In this document: positions 30,385-42,965 of the stretch, piece after piece
Layout of the letters: every line of letters begins with the position of its first letter
Numbering within the stretch: position 1 is the first letter of the stretch
DNA from: Tamarix chinensis
Taxonomy: Eukaryota > Streptophyta > Magnoliopsida > Caryophyllales > Tamaricaceae
Length of the DNA stretch: 64,000 bases
Direction: 5' to 3'
Assembly: GCA_030549775.1 (NCBI GenBank)
Contig: CM060175.1
Coordinates: 104,514,922-104,578,921 of the forward strand
The notes under the pieces: generated by a model
What the model saw: the letters and a program-made list of their open reading frames with translations, nothing else
Told to the model about the DNA's origin: nothing
The model's database searches: none
Program-made: the position numbers and the translations under genes

Positions 30385-33300
30385 TGTAACACACCCATTT
30401 TACCATCTGAAAATTTATATTTTGCAAAAGCATTAATTATCAAAATTACTAGGTGCTACTGCCATACTTAGTATAAGTTGGTCTCTCTCATCTTTCTTAC
30501 TCCAAGTGCTAGAGCGAAAATAAACCATAACCAATGTAAAATAGTGAAAGTATAATAATACATAAATAGAAGTTGCAAATAAATGTTGAAGTACAACAAT
30601 ATAACTAAAATACAGTAAGGGACATATGAGTCCAAAAGAAAATAATCATAACAAAAACCATCATCTGATTGTACGACATCAGTTGCCTTAACTCTTAGAC
30701 CCAAAGGCCCATTTAAAAATTTTGATCTCTTCTGAAGGACTCCACCTGTACCTATTCTTATAAGCATCATGTGACTCCATGACCCTCACATAGTTATTTT
30801 TAAAATGAGTATTAATACGAATATCTCGTATTGAGTAATTCACAATACTTCACAAGAGGCAGCATGCCCATATTTCACATAGTCACATAGAATCTGAAAA
30901 GCATATATGAGCACAACTCATGTACCATAACCATAAATAATATTTATGGAACAACATGTATAAATATCCAAATCTCAAACTCAATAGTAAAACATTCCAA
31001 TCCAATTCTCATCATTTTAAGGTACAAAATCATATGTGATTAGCTAAATACATTCCAATCATAGTGGTAGGTCATTGAGGCAACTACTGAAACAAAAATC
31101 CAAAATAATACCAAGGTAACGCATAGATGCATCTACCAAACCAACAAATCCAACACAAACCAAAATAGAGCACTAAGGCAACTACCAAACCAACAATCCA
31201 TCACAATACCATGGTAGGTCGCAAAGATAGCTATTAAATCAACAATCCATTCCATTCATTTTATTACAAAACAAATATTTCCAATTTTACTTTCATACTC
31301 AAGGGGTATAAAATTTAACCTAGGGATAGAGTGGTATACCTGGTCATATTGGCATTTGAAAGTAAGGACACAGCTGTACGCTCGGTCATACTAGCACACA
31401 AAGGCAACACAGTATTCGCCTAACCTTAGTCACCTAGTTCTTAAGTATTGATACCCTCTATAAAGCTTATAAGTCACCTATAGAGTAGAGTGGGGCCTTA
31501 AAATGGGGCACAGCGACACACCAGTGAACCAAAATAATAAGGGTTAACATCTTACCTTAAAGGTAGTGACCCTTAGAGAGCAATTGTTCCCAACTTTAGG
31601 TCTTTCACTTTAATTATTAATATTTTATGAGGTGATCACATAAGTCACGAATGACACAAAATTTTTTATTTTCTATACTTAAAACTTTTTTCTTTTATTT
31701 TTAATTATTTAGATAAAACCTTAAGACCATAAGTCTACATTAAGCCAAGTTAAAGCTAAGGTCAACCTATCAAACTTATAAGGCCATCCTAACATTTAAT
31801 CATTTGTAAAAGATATATCAAGTTAAAATTATCAAAACACCCTTTATACCCTAGTTTCACCATTTTAATCAATTTTGTACCAAACATTATCATTATGAGA
31901 GATTTGTTATAATTACAAAAAAAAGGTAATATTCCAAATTATTTTAGCATGTAGGTAATCTTTGCATTTTAGCGATTTACATTTAATGAATTACGCTCAC
32001 CAAAACCCTAATTACATAACTTTCACATACCATATCTTTCATGCAACATGTACTTACAAATTTAAAGCACAAAACACCAGGTAACTAGAAAAATTATTAG
32101 CACAGTTCATGTAGGGGAATATCTATAACCCTAGCTCATGTGAATAGAATTTATCATAAGTTAACCCCAATCATGCGAATATGCATCCATGTGAATTATC
32201 GTAACCCTAACTTCCATGTATGAACAATCACGGGGCATTTACTATGGAATTTGAATCATAACTTGATAAGAATGGAAACCCTAAAAATTATTAAACATGC
32301 AAATGCAAAACATTTAACATATTATCATGCATACAACTTAATTATCAATAATCATGCATATCATCCCTTCAGCATATTATCATTATATTATGCATGCTAC
32401 AATACTTAAAAAGCATAAACCCTAGGATGATTCTTGGCCTAAAAATTTATAGCATGCTCGTACATAATTTCTATCATCTTTTAAGTGATTAGATTTACCT
32501 AATCCAAGATTTCACAAAATAAATATTCTCTAAAGCTCTCAAGGATTACCTAGGAATTTAACATCCAAACACATACATAAATTAGCATATTATATTACAA
32601 AATAATAATCTAAAATTACAAAAATAACCTAGGGCTACCAACTAATATAACAAGCAAGAGGAAAGCCAAGGAAAAACTTATCACCAAGGAGGAAGTTTTG
32701 GCTGAGAAGAAGTGAGGTGGCAACAACAAGAATGGTTTGTGCTAGAGAGGGGGAAATGGCATCAAATGTATAGCAAAAGGGAGAAGAAGAGGTGCAACAC
32801 AAAGGTTCAAAGAAGGTGCATTGCTTAGGTGATAAAGGGTGCAGGGCATGGAGGGAAGCTTCAACCACAATAACTAATGGTGAGAGAGTTGGGCTTCAAT
32901 GGATTTGGCCCAAAGGAGGAGGGGAGGAAATGCAAGTTTGTTCAAAGAAGAAGGGGAAGGAGTGATGGTTATGGCTGGTGGTGGGGTGGTTGATCTAGTG
33001 AGAAGAGCCAAAGTTAAAAAGGAGGGGAAAGTTAGCACATAGAAGGGATGGTTTCTGGATGTATGTGCTTGGGTGTAGGGGTGACTACGGCAAGGGTGGC
33101 CGATGCAGGGTATGGAAGATAGGTGATGGTGGGGGATGGCTGGGTAAGGAGGCCGAGGTTTGGCATTTGTAGAATAAAAATGTTGGTGGAAGGAGAAAAA
33201 GAACAATGAGTAAGAATGGAGGGAAGATTTTTGTGCGTGAAAGGGAGCTTGGGTGAGGTAGGAGATTGTAGCTTATTTGTCGGTTTTTGGCATAACGTGG

Positions 33301-33733
33301 GAGGGAGAAAAGTGATATAAGAAGGGGGTCACATGTAGGGAAAAGAGGATCAAATCCAAGGAGATTAAAACATGGGGGAGAGGGGAGGTATGGTGCGAAT
33401 ATTCGAAGGGTAAGATGTCGGGGGTAGAGAGAGTAGGGTGACGGTAAGGGAAAGTCTAGCGTAGGTTAGGGTAAAATGTCCAGTAAAATTTATCAAGTTA
33501 TCAAGTTAGGTTTATTCGATAAACCTAATATTGGTTAATACCCGGTCTAGGTTTCAAAATTTAATATGCATCATCTAGTATATTTTAACCTAACTAAATT
33601 TTATAACTAATAAGTTGTAATAATATTACACATATTAACAATATATTTATTACCAATTATCCTAAAATAATTATTATAACTAATACACATAATTACTGAT
33701 TCTAATTAGGGTTTATGAAAATAGGATATCACA
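30385..33733 (-). mobile_element. Giant solo LTR C, 3349 bp, perfect TSD
   Basis: Left end TGTAACACACCCATTTTACC, right end AAAATAGGATATCACA. Flanks TTCTT at 30380-30384 and TTCTT at 33734-33738. The conserved box GCTACTGCCATACTTAGTATAAG is at 30454-30476. It carries a different internal array from A/B/D: diverged ~70-bp units with CAACTACC...CCAACAATCCAT at 31064-31250. The purine-rich plus-strand block is 32650-33480 and a TATA-like CTTATATC (minus) lies at 33314-33321. The segment 31440-31500 matches, inverted, 49161-49220 of fragment I. Confidence 0.85.
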
Positions 33734-33738
33734 TTCTT

Positions 33739-34343
33739 AGTCTCTTAGGACTTTCCTAAATATTAAATGGTGAATTTGACAAAAATATATATATATATAT
33801 ATATTGTCCGCAATCGTGTTTCCTTATTTCAAATGTTTTAAGCCCTGAAATAGTATTTTTAACTATAAAAAATTTATGAAACTTTAGGGATTGTTATAGT
33901 TTAATGTTATTGAGTATAAAGTGTTTTAAAATGTGATATATTTTTTTTTTCATTTTTGAATTTAATTAAATTTTTTGGACATAATTAATCACTAAATTAC
34001 ACGTTTCTTCCTTCAATCTTATCCAAACTTTTATGGAATTGATCATATCCATCCATTTAACTTTATAAAAACAATATCAATGGAATTTGGGCCTTGTTAC
34101 ACGTGCAGGCAAACTTCCCTCCTTTTCCTTGATTTTTTTATTTAATTCATATTATATTACAAAATATCTAAGCTTTACAATAAAATCTTCCAAACTCGTA
34201 TCTCCCTAATTTCTTCTCCTCCATTTTCATTCAAAGGCGGCCCAAAACCACCACTTATTCTCCCCTCTATTCCATTAATTTACTTGATTTCTTTTTAATT
34301 TTGATTGGTTTTACATGCTTGAAGTGGTTTTGTGCAAAGATTT
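33739..34343 (+). other. AT-rich then CT-rich sequence left of CACTA K; possible left part of LTR fragment I
   Basis: AT-rich sequence gives way to a pyrimidine-rich stretch (34190-34270). This is the U3-to-leader pattern of the plus-oriented LTRs. If CACTA K inserted into an older LTR, this would be its left part and 47909 onward its right part. I cannot prove continuity by eye. Confidence 0.25.
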
Positions 34344-34620
34344 CACTAAATGGGAATGGGATTTTTGCAATGACCGAAATCATTGTTGCGAACTCGGACG
34401 TCATTGCTACAAGTCTTTGGGGATTACATGCTTTCACTAATACATCATTACAAATAATTTGTAGCAAGAAAAGAAAATTTAGGATGCAAAATAGGTTATA
34501 TGATTTACACTTAGTAACTATGACATTTGCCATCCCAATACTTCCTTTTTGTGATAACATATATTTAAATTTTTTCAAATTATTCATTTTTTTTGCAATG
34601 ATAGTTTGCCACTAAATATT
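34344..34620. repeat. CACTA K left terminus and subterminal repeats
   Basis: TTTTTGCAATGACCGAAATC, CATTGTTGCGAACTCGGACG and GTCATTGCTACAAGTC alternate in orientation, then ATTTGTAGCAAGAAAAG, TTTGTGATAAC and TTTTGCAATGATAG. Open frames overlap on both strands (34267-34587 minus, 34301-34615 plus), as expected of inverted-motif sequence rather than a gene. Confidence 0.55.
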
Positions 34621-35429
34621 CAAAATTGCTTCAATATTTTGGAAAAAATCATTTTTTTTCCATTATATGTATTATCTACATAAAATATTAGTCATGCCAC
34701 TTTTGCCTAGTTTTTTTATTTATTTCAGTACGATTACAATTAGTTGATTTGTTATTTTTAGCAAGTATAAAATATCATAAATGAAATTTTGGGATATAAT
34801 ATTTATAAAAATTAAATAGTCAAAATAATTGAAATAAACATTAAATACTAAAACATTTACAAAGCTCATAAAAATTTCCGTAATCTAAACAATTTATGAC
34901 AAAATCCTCATCATCTTGCTACTCGGGCTAACCGTGGGAAGGTTGAGGAGGCTAATTTGGTTGATGTTGGGCTAGCGGATGAGGAGTAGATCCAAATCTT
35001 TATATCACCACAATTTACCTCAAATCATCAATTTGGGTTTATTACAAGTAAAATATCTCCATAATATCTACTAGTTCAACTATAGGGGCAACAATAGTAA
35101 ACAATAGAGTATTCTTCTCTCACAATGGAAAAAGGTTGCTAACAAAAGAAGAGAAATAACCTGGTAATATATGCTACACACCCTTCCTAAAGCATTGATG
35201 ATGCCTAATAATATTTTTCACTATCATGATCTTATTGATCAATGGTGGGGTTATAGAACCAATATATGAGCCTTCGCTCGCTCCCAATCACTTAGTGGCC
35301 TTACACTTACATTTTTACCCGAGCCTCATCATATTACCTAAATATTTCATTTTATAAAAGAAAAAATATATTACTTCAAAATTTTCACTTTAATTATTTC
35401 ATAAAATGATAGAAGATAATATTAAATTA

Positions 35430-35530
35430 CTTACAAAATTCTCTATCACATAATCAAAGATCCACTAGCCAACTCAAGTATGTAGATCTTTATACATTTC
35501 GATTGGTAATGGCAACTCCTTATTCTATTA
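35430..35530 (-). pseudogene. Ptta/En-Spm (TNPA-like) second CACTA protein, fragment
   Basis: The minus strand reads ELPLPIEMYKDLHT, a stop, VG, a stop, then WIFDYVIENFVSN. This resembles the family block 'PIE-x-FK-x-THT-x-KDG-x-(F/W)VD' of plant Ptta-type transposon proteins. Further along the minus strand (35340-34920) short matches such as ARVKM and a Pro-rich DDED tail suggest the rest of the C-terminus. Short, with stops; assignment depends on its position inside CACTA K. Confidence 0.35.
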
Positions 35531-36108
35531 ATTCACATGCATACTAGCAAAAATAATAAATTAATTACATTAAAATTAAATTATAATAAATGGATTCAAA
35601 TATTACCTTAGACTTGAGTAAATCATATTAATTTATACATTTTTCCTTACCTTTTGGTCAAAGTTATCAGACTTTCAATTTTTATCCTCTAGCCACTTCA
35701 TCTTCATCCCGTTCTTATTTGTCTTGACACAAACTTCTAAGACCAATATGAATCTAATCCCATAAGGGGCTCTACCTCTAGTAATCAATGTCAAAATATT
35801 TCTATGAAATTTCCATCTATCAATTATACTAATTGATAACATGAAATTATTCATATTTAGACTAATAAATATAAATATCTCAAGCTTGGATAGAATCTTA
35901 GACCGTAAATTGTTCGTATTTAAACTAATAATATATAAATAATAATGCCCCATATTTTTAAATTTTAATTTAATTAACCTTAAAAATTGTATTAGCGTAA
36001 CTTGATGGAAGTGTTTAATTTTATGGCTTATTCGTCGGTTTTGAATTTATATTGTTGTCGTTGTGGATTATTCTAGATAAATTAATTGAGGACCATAATT
36101 TTATTATA

Positions 36109-36111
<3 letters not shown>

Positions 36112-36179
<68 letters not shown>
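36112..36179. repeat. (AT)n microsatellite, 68 bp, in LTR E U3
   Basis: Uninterrupted alternating AT between CATATATA and TATATGTTC. Confidence 0.95.
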
Positions 36180-36182
<3 letters not shown>

Positions 36183-36775
36183 CTTACTCGTATTTTGATT
36201 TTTAATATTTTAGATTCATTTTAGATTATAACTTCATCGTGTGATTATGACTTTATTTTAGAGTTATATTTCGTCAATAAAATAAATTATTTAAATTATA
36301 AATTTCCTTCTAAATAGTAAAATTATTTTAATAATTTTTATTATAAAAAATCTTTCTATCGTTGAATTTATCTATTTTTTTGATGTTATTATGATCTTCA
36401 AAAAGATTTAAATTAAACAGATTTTTATAAATTATTTATGATTTTATTCTCAAAATTAATTTCCATATGTTTTTCCCTCTTGGTTTATGAAATACATTTT
36501 TAAAAAATTATTTAAATTAATCTCAATCTCTTAAAATTTGATTCAAATATTTTTCTAGATAGTTTTACATACTTTTTGAGGTCACGTTACATACTTTTTT
36601 AAAAATAATAGAAATTATTGCGTCCATTGATATTTTCTTCCAAAAGTTTTTCCAAAATCCTTCAAATAACTTTTTTTATTGATTTTATACATTCAAATAT
36701 TTACAAAATGAGTTTTGTAAAATGAGTTTCAACTAAAATTATCCGTAAATATTTTTCAGGCATTTTGGGCCTTCT

Positions 36776-36990
36776 TTTATATATGTGTATTAGCTGATAA
36801 AAAAAATCAGCCCCCCTCTCCCCCTCTTCATTCTATTTTCTCTCCCTTCCCTTTGTGTTTCCTTTCTACAAAAATCAAACCACAACCCCTACTATTACTC
36901 ATCTTCTTTTATTCCTGTGCCAATCTCCAACAACCACCACCACCTCACAGCTGCAACTCTACTGCCCATCTTCGTCGATGTCATCCTCCA
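36776..36990 (+). promoter_or_regulatory. LTR E promoter: TATA plus CT-rich leader
   Basis: TTTTATATATGTG is followed about 30 bp later by CAGCCCCCCTCTCCCCCTC and 150 bp of pyrimidine-rich sequence. A 66-codon ATG frame (36855-37055) inside it is repeat-derived low-complexity sequence and not called. Confidence 0.45.
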
Positions 36991-39066
36991 ATACACAGCT
37001 GCACGAAGTAGGAATGATAGCGGAAGGCAACAGTGGAGTAGTTAGCAACACATAATAGCACACCAGTGACATCCAACCACCATCAACGTCAACTAACCAC
37101 TGTTGAAAGATCTTCAACCTCTGGCGGAGCTTCCTCAGCCTTCGCCAGCTTCGATTTGTAGATTTTGTTCAATATAATTCTACTCAAAACCCTAACTTTG
37201 ATCTTCACTAATTTTAGATAAATTAAGCTTACTTAAGTTAAATTAGTTGTTTAATTATGTCATGTGATGTATGAATAAATTGGATAGGTTAATTGTGATA
37301 TATTTGATTGAATGATGGATTTTGAGATTTTAACTCGATTATGTCTGGATTTTTGGATTCATCCAATTAAGCTATTTTTGATAAATTTATTATGTAATAT
37401 GTTGTAAAATATATTTAATTTCATGTTGGAACTATCACTTTGAGAAATTTATGTGGAAATAATCAAAATTAGATTTCCATGTCAATATCCTTGTGTATTG
37501 AAATTGAATAACATAATTCATTTGTTTTTCAATTAATGCTATAATATGCTTTGAAATTTATGTAAATTTATGTTGGAAATGTCAATTTAGAAAATTTGTG
37601 TGAAATCAATCAGAATTGAATTTTTATATCAAAACTCTTACGAATTTAAATTGGATTGTATGAGTTATTTTATTCAATTGATTATATAATTTTTAGTAGG
37701 ATGCGTTGAATTTTATTTTCAATCTATCAATTAATATAATTTAGCAAGATTCATCCGAATTTATATTCTGGGCTCAAAACCCCTAAATTTGCTAAATTGT
37801 ACATTTCCTTTATTATTTTTGATCAATTGATTATATAATAGGTTAGAAAATAGGTCTAATTGCATTTATAATCATTCAATTTAAATAAACTAATAAATTC
37901 AACCAAATTGTATTTTCTGGCCTAAAACCCTAGTTTTCGCATGAAATTATGAAATTTGTTATTTGTATAATTGTTTTTTCATTCTAAAATTGAATATATA
38001 TAAATAGTTGAAATTACCTCAATTGCGATCCAAAACCCTCAATTTGGATTGTCCAAAGTTGTATCTTGGGCTTTAAACCCTTAATTTCTAAAAATAATTA
38101 TCTTAGATTGGTGATCCGTAAGATTATTTTTGTTGAAATTGATTATCTATATGTATCTAAATTTTATTTAATTGTGTTTTCAAACTATCAATTTAAGGTA
38201 ACTGAAGTGAATTAGTTGGTTTGTAGTTCGGGCTAAGAAACCCTAACTGTTTTAGATAGTCTTATAAAGTTGATATGTTATGGTTCATTTACCTAATTGA
38301 TTACTAGCTTTGATATAAAAGTATTTGAATTATGTTATTATCTTATCAATTTGGATTGGTTCTTTTAAACTGGTTGGTTTGTGTTTTTGGTTGTAAAACT
38401 TAATTAGTAAGACATTTTCAATAAAATTAACTTATCCTATATTGTCCTTTCCCCGATTTTCCAAATCAATTTAAAATACCCTAAGTGATATGTGTTAACC
38501 TCGATTTAGTTAATAACTAATTTAAATCTTAATGGAGCTCTACTTTTGAGTATTAGGTTTTGGACACATTTTTAAAAAAAGACCATATGTGTATTTCTCT
38601 GTTGATTAAATTATAATACTTGAATTATTAATCAATAAGGTAGCTTTTAGTTAGTCCTAAGATTTCTACCGGCGATATAGGGGATTATTATCGTGGATTG
38701 TTATTCTCTCTCTCTCCCTCTCTATTAATTTGCTTAGCTAGCTTTGGATTTAGAAAAATCTCTACTTACCTTCGCTTATGATGGAATTATATAATGCGTG
38801 TCGTCTTGAGGTTGAAGGTGATGGGTATGCTCTATTTGATTTATGTATGCTATGTATATCTTTTCTTGTATGATGCTTTTATGTATTTACAATGTTATAA
38901 TCTTTAATACAAATATATGCCAGCATGATTTGAGGTGTTTTAATTATAATTAGTTTTGGAGAATTGTAAAATTAGTAAGTTATCAATTGAAATTGTATGA
39001 TGCCTTATGAGCGACTTTGATACCATGAAATTAATTGAATTTAGCATCGTTGGAACTCTTCGACTT

Positions 39067-39196
39067 GAAAGCCACTTAGATTATTCAATTTTAATGCCAC
39101 TTGGATTAGTTAGGCTTTAATGTCATTTAGATTGGATTGGCTTTAATGCCACTTGAAATTAATTGGTTCTAATGCCACTTGGAGTGGATATAATAA
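39067..39196 (+). repeat. 26-bp tandem array in LTR E (TTTAATGCCACTTGGATT)
   Basis: The core AATGCCACTT or variant starts at 39067, 39093, 39119, 39145 and 39171, an exact 26-bp step for the last four intervals. Confidence 0.85.
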
Positions 39197-40826
39197 TAGA
39201 ATTTCATTGTATGATGGAAGTGATTTAATTGTGGTTATGTGGGCCTAATTTATGATTGGTTAAATTTTTAAATAAAACACTAATTACTTAAAGTGAAGAT
39301 CTTGAGTCAGGAATCTTACCACTCAGATTAGTTATCCGAGTTAAGTTTGATATTTACTTGGTACCATTCCAGTATTTTTCTCTTTTGTGATCAGGGGTGC
39401 CTTACAAGGTATGGAGAGGCCTTATTTTAATCTATATGTGTGTTAATATATTTTGGCCCTATAGGGGGCATACCTACTTAAGTGATTAGGTGTCCTATTT
39501 ATTGGCGGTCTGATTACATTTTTGGGTGGGCCAACTAAGGCTAGTATCATTCAAGTACTAGATTAGTTGTTACGATTTCTTTGAATCTCCATCTTCAAGT
39601 TAATATAATCAGATGGTTTTGATCACAATAATAGAATACAATAATATATTGTTACCATCTATTCATGGAATTTATATTACATCATCCTATGCATGTCTCT
39701 AGGTTATCTTTCTTACAATTTTGCTACCATATAATGCATGTTCATACCTTGTTATCATATGATCAATTATTTAAATCACATGTGGACCTTATGTGTAGAA
39801 TGTTATTTTCTAGGGTAGTTATGTTATTCAACATGTATTCATGATTTCTTATGCTCTCATACCCTATGTGTTATCGTGTCTAGTCGTGTATTTATAAGCA
39901 TGAATCCATGACCCCATATTTTATCGTATGTCAGCACATGCCTCATATGCCCTCTCCTACTACCACACGTACCCACATGCACCATTGATAATTATGACTA
40001 AGATATCCCATATTGATATGCCTTACTTTATCTATTGCATGTGTGTCTTGCTCTTGTCATTTTATGTATAACTTTCCTTAATACTTATTGAGAGGCCAAT
40101 TAATAATATGTTATATACTTTGCGAAATCATATGAGTAGTTGTATGAGTGGAATTATTTTTGTATCACATGTATACTAGAGCATGAGTATTGTAAGTTAG
40201 ATATTACCATGTCTTATGTGCATTATGTTTCCTTCCATGAGTTAGGTGGTTGTGATTTACTCAGTACTAGACCCGTACTAATACTACCTTATTTGAATGG
40301 ATCTTGTGATGATCCACTAATGGTAGGGAGCACACCTCTTATGCAAGTTTGAGATAGATTGTTATTATTAAGTTGAAGATTTGGGCTTTGAGAGAGTAGG
40401 AAACCCAGAGTTTTATCCCCTAGAGATTTATCTTTACTATTTGTACCTATTTTTGAGTTTTTAAATATTGTATTGAAATTTTAATGGTGTTATAATTGAA
40501 TTTTAAATTTCCATTAATTTTCTAAGCTTTTAAAAATCACGATTATTTCACGAGTTTTCTGCTGATTTTATTAGCGATGATTTTTTTTTCAGTGGAATTG
40601 TTTATTTTCCATCTACCATTTGATATATCATTGTGGAAATTTACCCTATCCATATAGATAATGTTTGGATTTTAATTGGACAAGTTTTAGCCTTATATCT
40701 ACCATGAGATAGATGATATGCGTCTATTTAGTGTTAGGTGTGGCGGTAACATTCCTCATATTCTATTATAACTTTCACATTATTCTTTAAATTAATTTTT
40801 TAGGATTAAAAAATGGGGGCATTACA

Positions 40827-41472
40827 TAAATACTCATCGCTGATACATTGATGGAATGAACTCCTTGATTACATTCTCGACACAGTGAAAGAACTTTGTA
40901 CCATAATCCCCCACCACATATATGTTTCATCTTTCTTAGAAAACTCTATGTGTAGAGGCTTTCCTCATTCGCGAGCCACAAATCATATACTTCAAGGTCC
41001 TTCCCTTTTTGTTGACCCTTCCTATTTTTAGTTGGTGGTGTTGTAAGAATAAAATTTAAAGTCAATATTAGTACCATAGAATATTTATTCATGTATTTAT
41101 AAGGTTAACAAGTTTCATGTATATATTTACTCACCAACCCACATTCTAAAAGGTTATTAATGAGGTCCATGAGGGTGATCATGCTCTTCATCTCCACCAT
41201 GATATCTACTATTGACATTAATCATAACTATATCATAGGAAAACTGAAATGGTAATACAAAAAATGAATTAAATTAAATATGTATATTATTGCATTAAAA
41301 AAATTAGTAGATGAAAAGTTAGTAGAACCATTGTTTTCATAAAAAAAAATATTATATATGCTTAGTTTAATAATAATAATCAATATCAATATAACACCAA
41401 ATACACACTAATTGGAACAAAAACTAGAACTATCACTAGTCCTATTCCTCGGTGTTGGTTCATATCTAAATC
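40827..41472 (-). other. CACTA K sequence between LTR E and TNP2 relic
   Basis: AT-rich, no clear domain. By position it is the gap between the TNP2 3' end and the second CACTA gene. Confidence 0.4.
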
Positions 41473-42390
41473 TCAAAATTCCAAGCTTCTATCATCCAGG
41501 ATGTTGTCATCATCCATGCCATTATTGGTCTCAATTACATCCATATCTTCAACCCTAATATTCAATGAAACAATAGTAGAATCAACCCCATTAGCAATGT
41601 TATCCATATGAATCTCATCATCGTCATTTAAGTCCCTAATTTGGTGATGGTTTACTTCCCAAACCAGCCTCTGGGTAAAACCATTAAGAGAATCATCAAT
41701 ATACCAAACTTGTTTTTCCTGAGATCCTAATATATAATAATAATTATTGTACCACTTGGACTTGTATGCTCACTTGTAATGTTGTAGTTGTTCTTGATTC
41801 TTATCTTCCTAGAATCAATGTCAAACCACTTAAACTTGAACAACATGACATAACAATCATTAAAGTAAGTTAATTCTATGTTCTATTGTTACTTTCCATA
41901 GAAAAAAAAGTGTCATCAAATTCAAGGACACACCCGCCCCTATGTTATATTATTCTATTCATATATCTACAACGTGTTAATTACCTAACTATTTTAAATA
42001 TGGATAAATTTAATTTTTAGCCAAGTCATCATCTATAGAACCATGTGCTTCATTACTAATAGCATATTTTATATCACCTCCAACTAACAAATAACCCAGT
42101 ACATTTTTCATATTATCTCTTATATCCTTAACCATATACACTAGCTTTTGTTCGATTTCATCATGATGTACACACAAATTATAGTTCTATATCCATAATA
42201 TGTGGTACTCAACCTCGTCAATTGATTACCACACCATGATATTATAGTTTGTTCATAGACAAAAATATAACCATCTTCATTCTAGACACATGGTTTCACC
42301 ATTTTAAAAGATTATTGAAGTCCATTCTAAAATTTGCATATCATCAATTCTTTAGCGACATCCAACTTTTATCAATTGTCATATTATCTA
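41473..42390 (-). pseudogene. TNP2 transposase of CACTA K, C-terminal (DUF4216-like) part, broken
   Basis: On the minus strand, 41880-41770 reads TYFNDCYVMLFKFKWFDID, and from about 41730 to the stop at 41473 it reads ILGSQEKQVWYIDDSLN, LVWEVNHHQIRDLNDDDE and a long acidic tail. This matches the DUF4216-like end of TNP2 (VLFKCKWVD ... ILASQ-QVFYV-D). Around 42390-42360 MTIDKSWMSLKN resembles the N-terminal 'DKSWM' start of the same protein. The tnp2 catalytic core and DUF4218 are missing between them, so this copy looks internally deleted as well as frameshifted. Related to, but not the same copy as, the TNP2 at 9884-12657. Confidence 0.65.
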
Positions 42391-42965
42391 TATGAAAAAT
42401 GATTTAACAATGTTTAATTATACATTACTTTTTCTTTAATGATTATTTAAGATAAATTATTTATGTATATCAGATAAAAGAGTTCCAAACTACATAAACT
42501 TTAGATATTAATGAAACAAAATAAGGACCAACATCTAATAGATAAACCTACTACCTATGGGAAGAATCATACATATTGAAATAAAGCTAGTATAACTCAA
42601 AATTTCTTATAATGATCAACTCCTAGTTCCATGTCAAAATCCCTCGATCGCCCATCGAGTTCACTATTCTCATGGAGTCCTCTACTCTCTCACTTCTTTA
42701 AAAGATATTTCATCCACCTCATAGGAGTCATTAAAGTAATTATAGTATAAAATTAGTAGTATCTGATACTAAGACATCTTTTTTATTAATCACTATAAAC
42801 TACCTTTCTATTTGGTCATAATGCCTTGTAAATTATCCACCTTCAACAAACTTAGGACATGGAATATCAATGACCAATAAATCTATATATCTAGCCCTCG
42901 CCCCTAACCATGGCTAAATTTATGATAAGGTATACAAAAGATGATACAGTCTGAGCATGTTTTGT
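42391..42965 (-). other. CACTA K 5' region, no domain recognised
   Basis: AT-rich sequence between the possible TNP2 N-terminus and LTR H. Likely upstream exon/intron or leader sequence of K; nothing can be named. Confidence 0.35.

Larger units (their letters stand above)
35941..40826 (+). mobile_element. Giant solo LTR E, 4886 bp, perfect TSD, inside CACTA K
   Basis: Left end AATAATGCCCCATATTTTT (a decayed TGTAATGCCCC), right end AAAAATGGGGGCATTACA. Flanks TAAAT at 35936-35940 and TAAAT at 40827-40831. Plus orientation: AT-rich U3 with a long AT microsatellite, TATA at 36776-36785, CT-rich leader from 36808, long mid-section, 26-bp array at 39067-39196, and the conserved box GTGTTAGGTGTGGCGGTAAC at 40731-40750, 76 bp from the end. 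No internal retrotransposon region. Confidence 0.83.

Noticed and set aside
32635..33206. Two minus-strand frames in LTR C
   Set aside because: Pyrimidine-rich leader sequence, low complexity.
34267..34615. Mirror-image frames of about 105 codons on both strands
   Set aside because: They arise from inverted subterminal motifs of CACTA K, not from genes.
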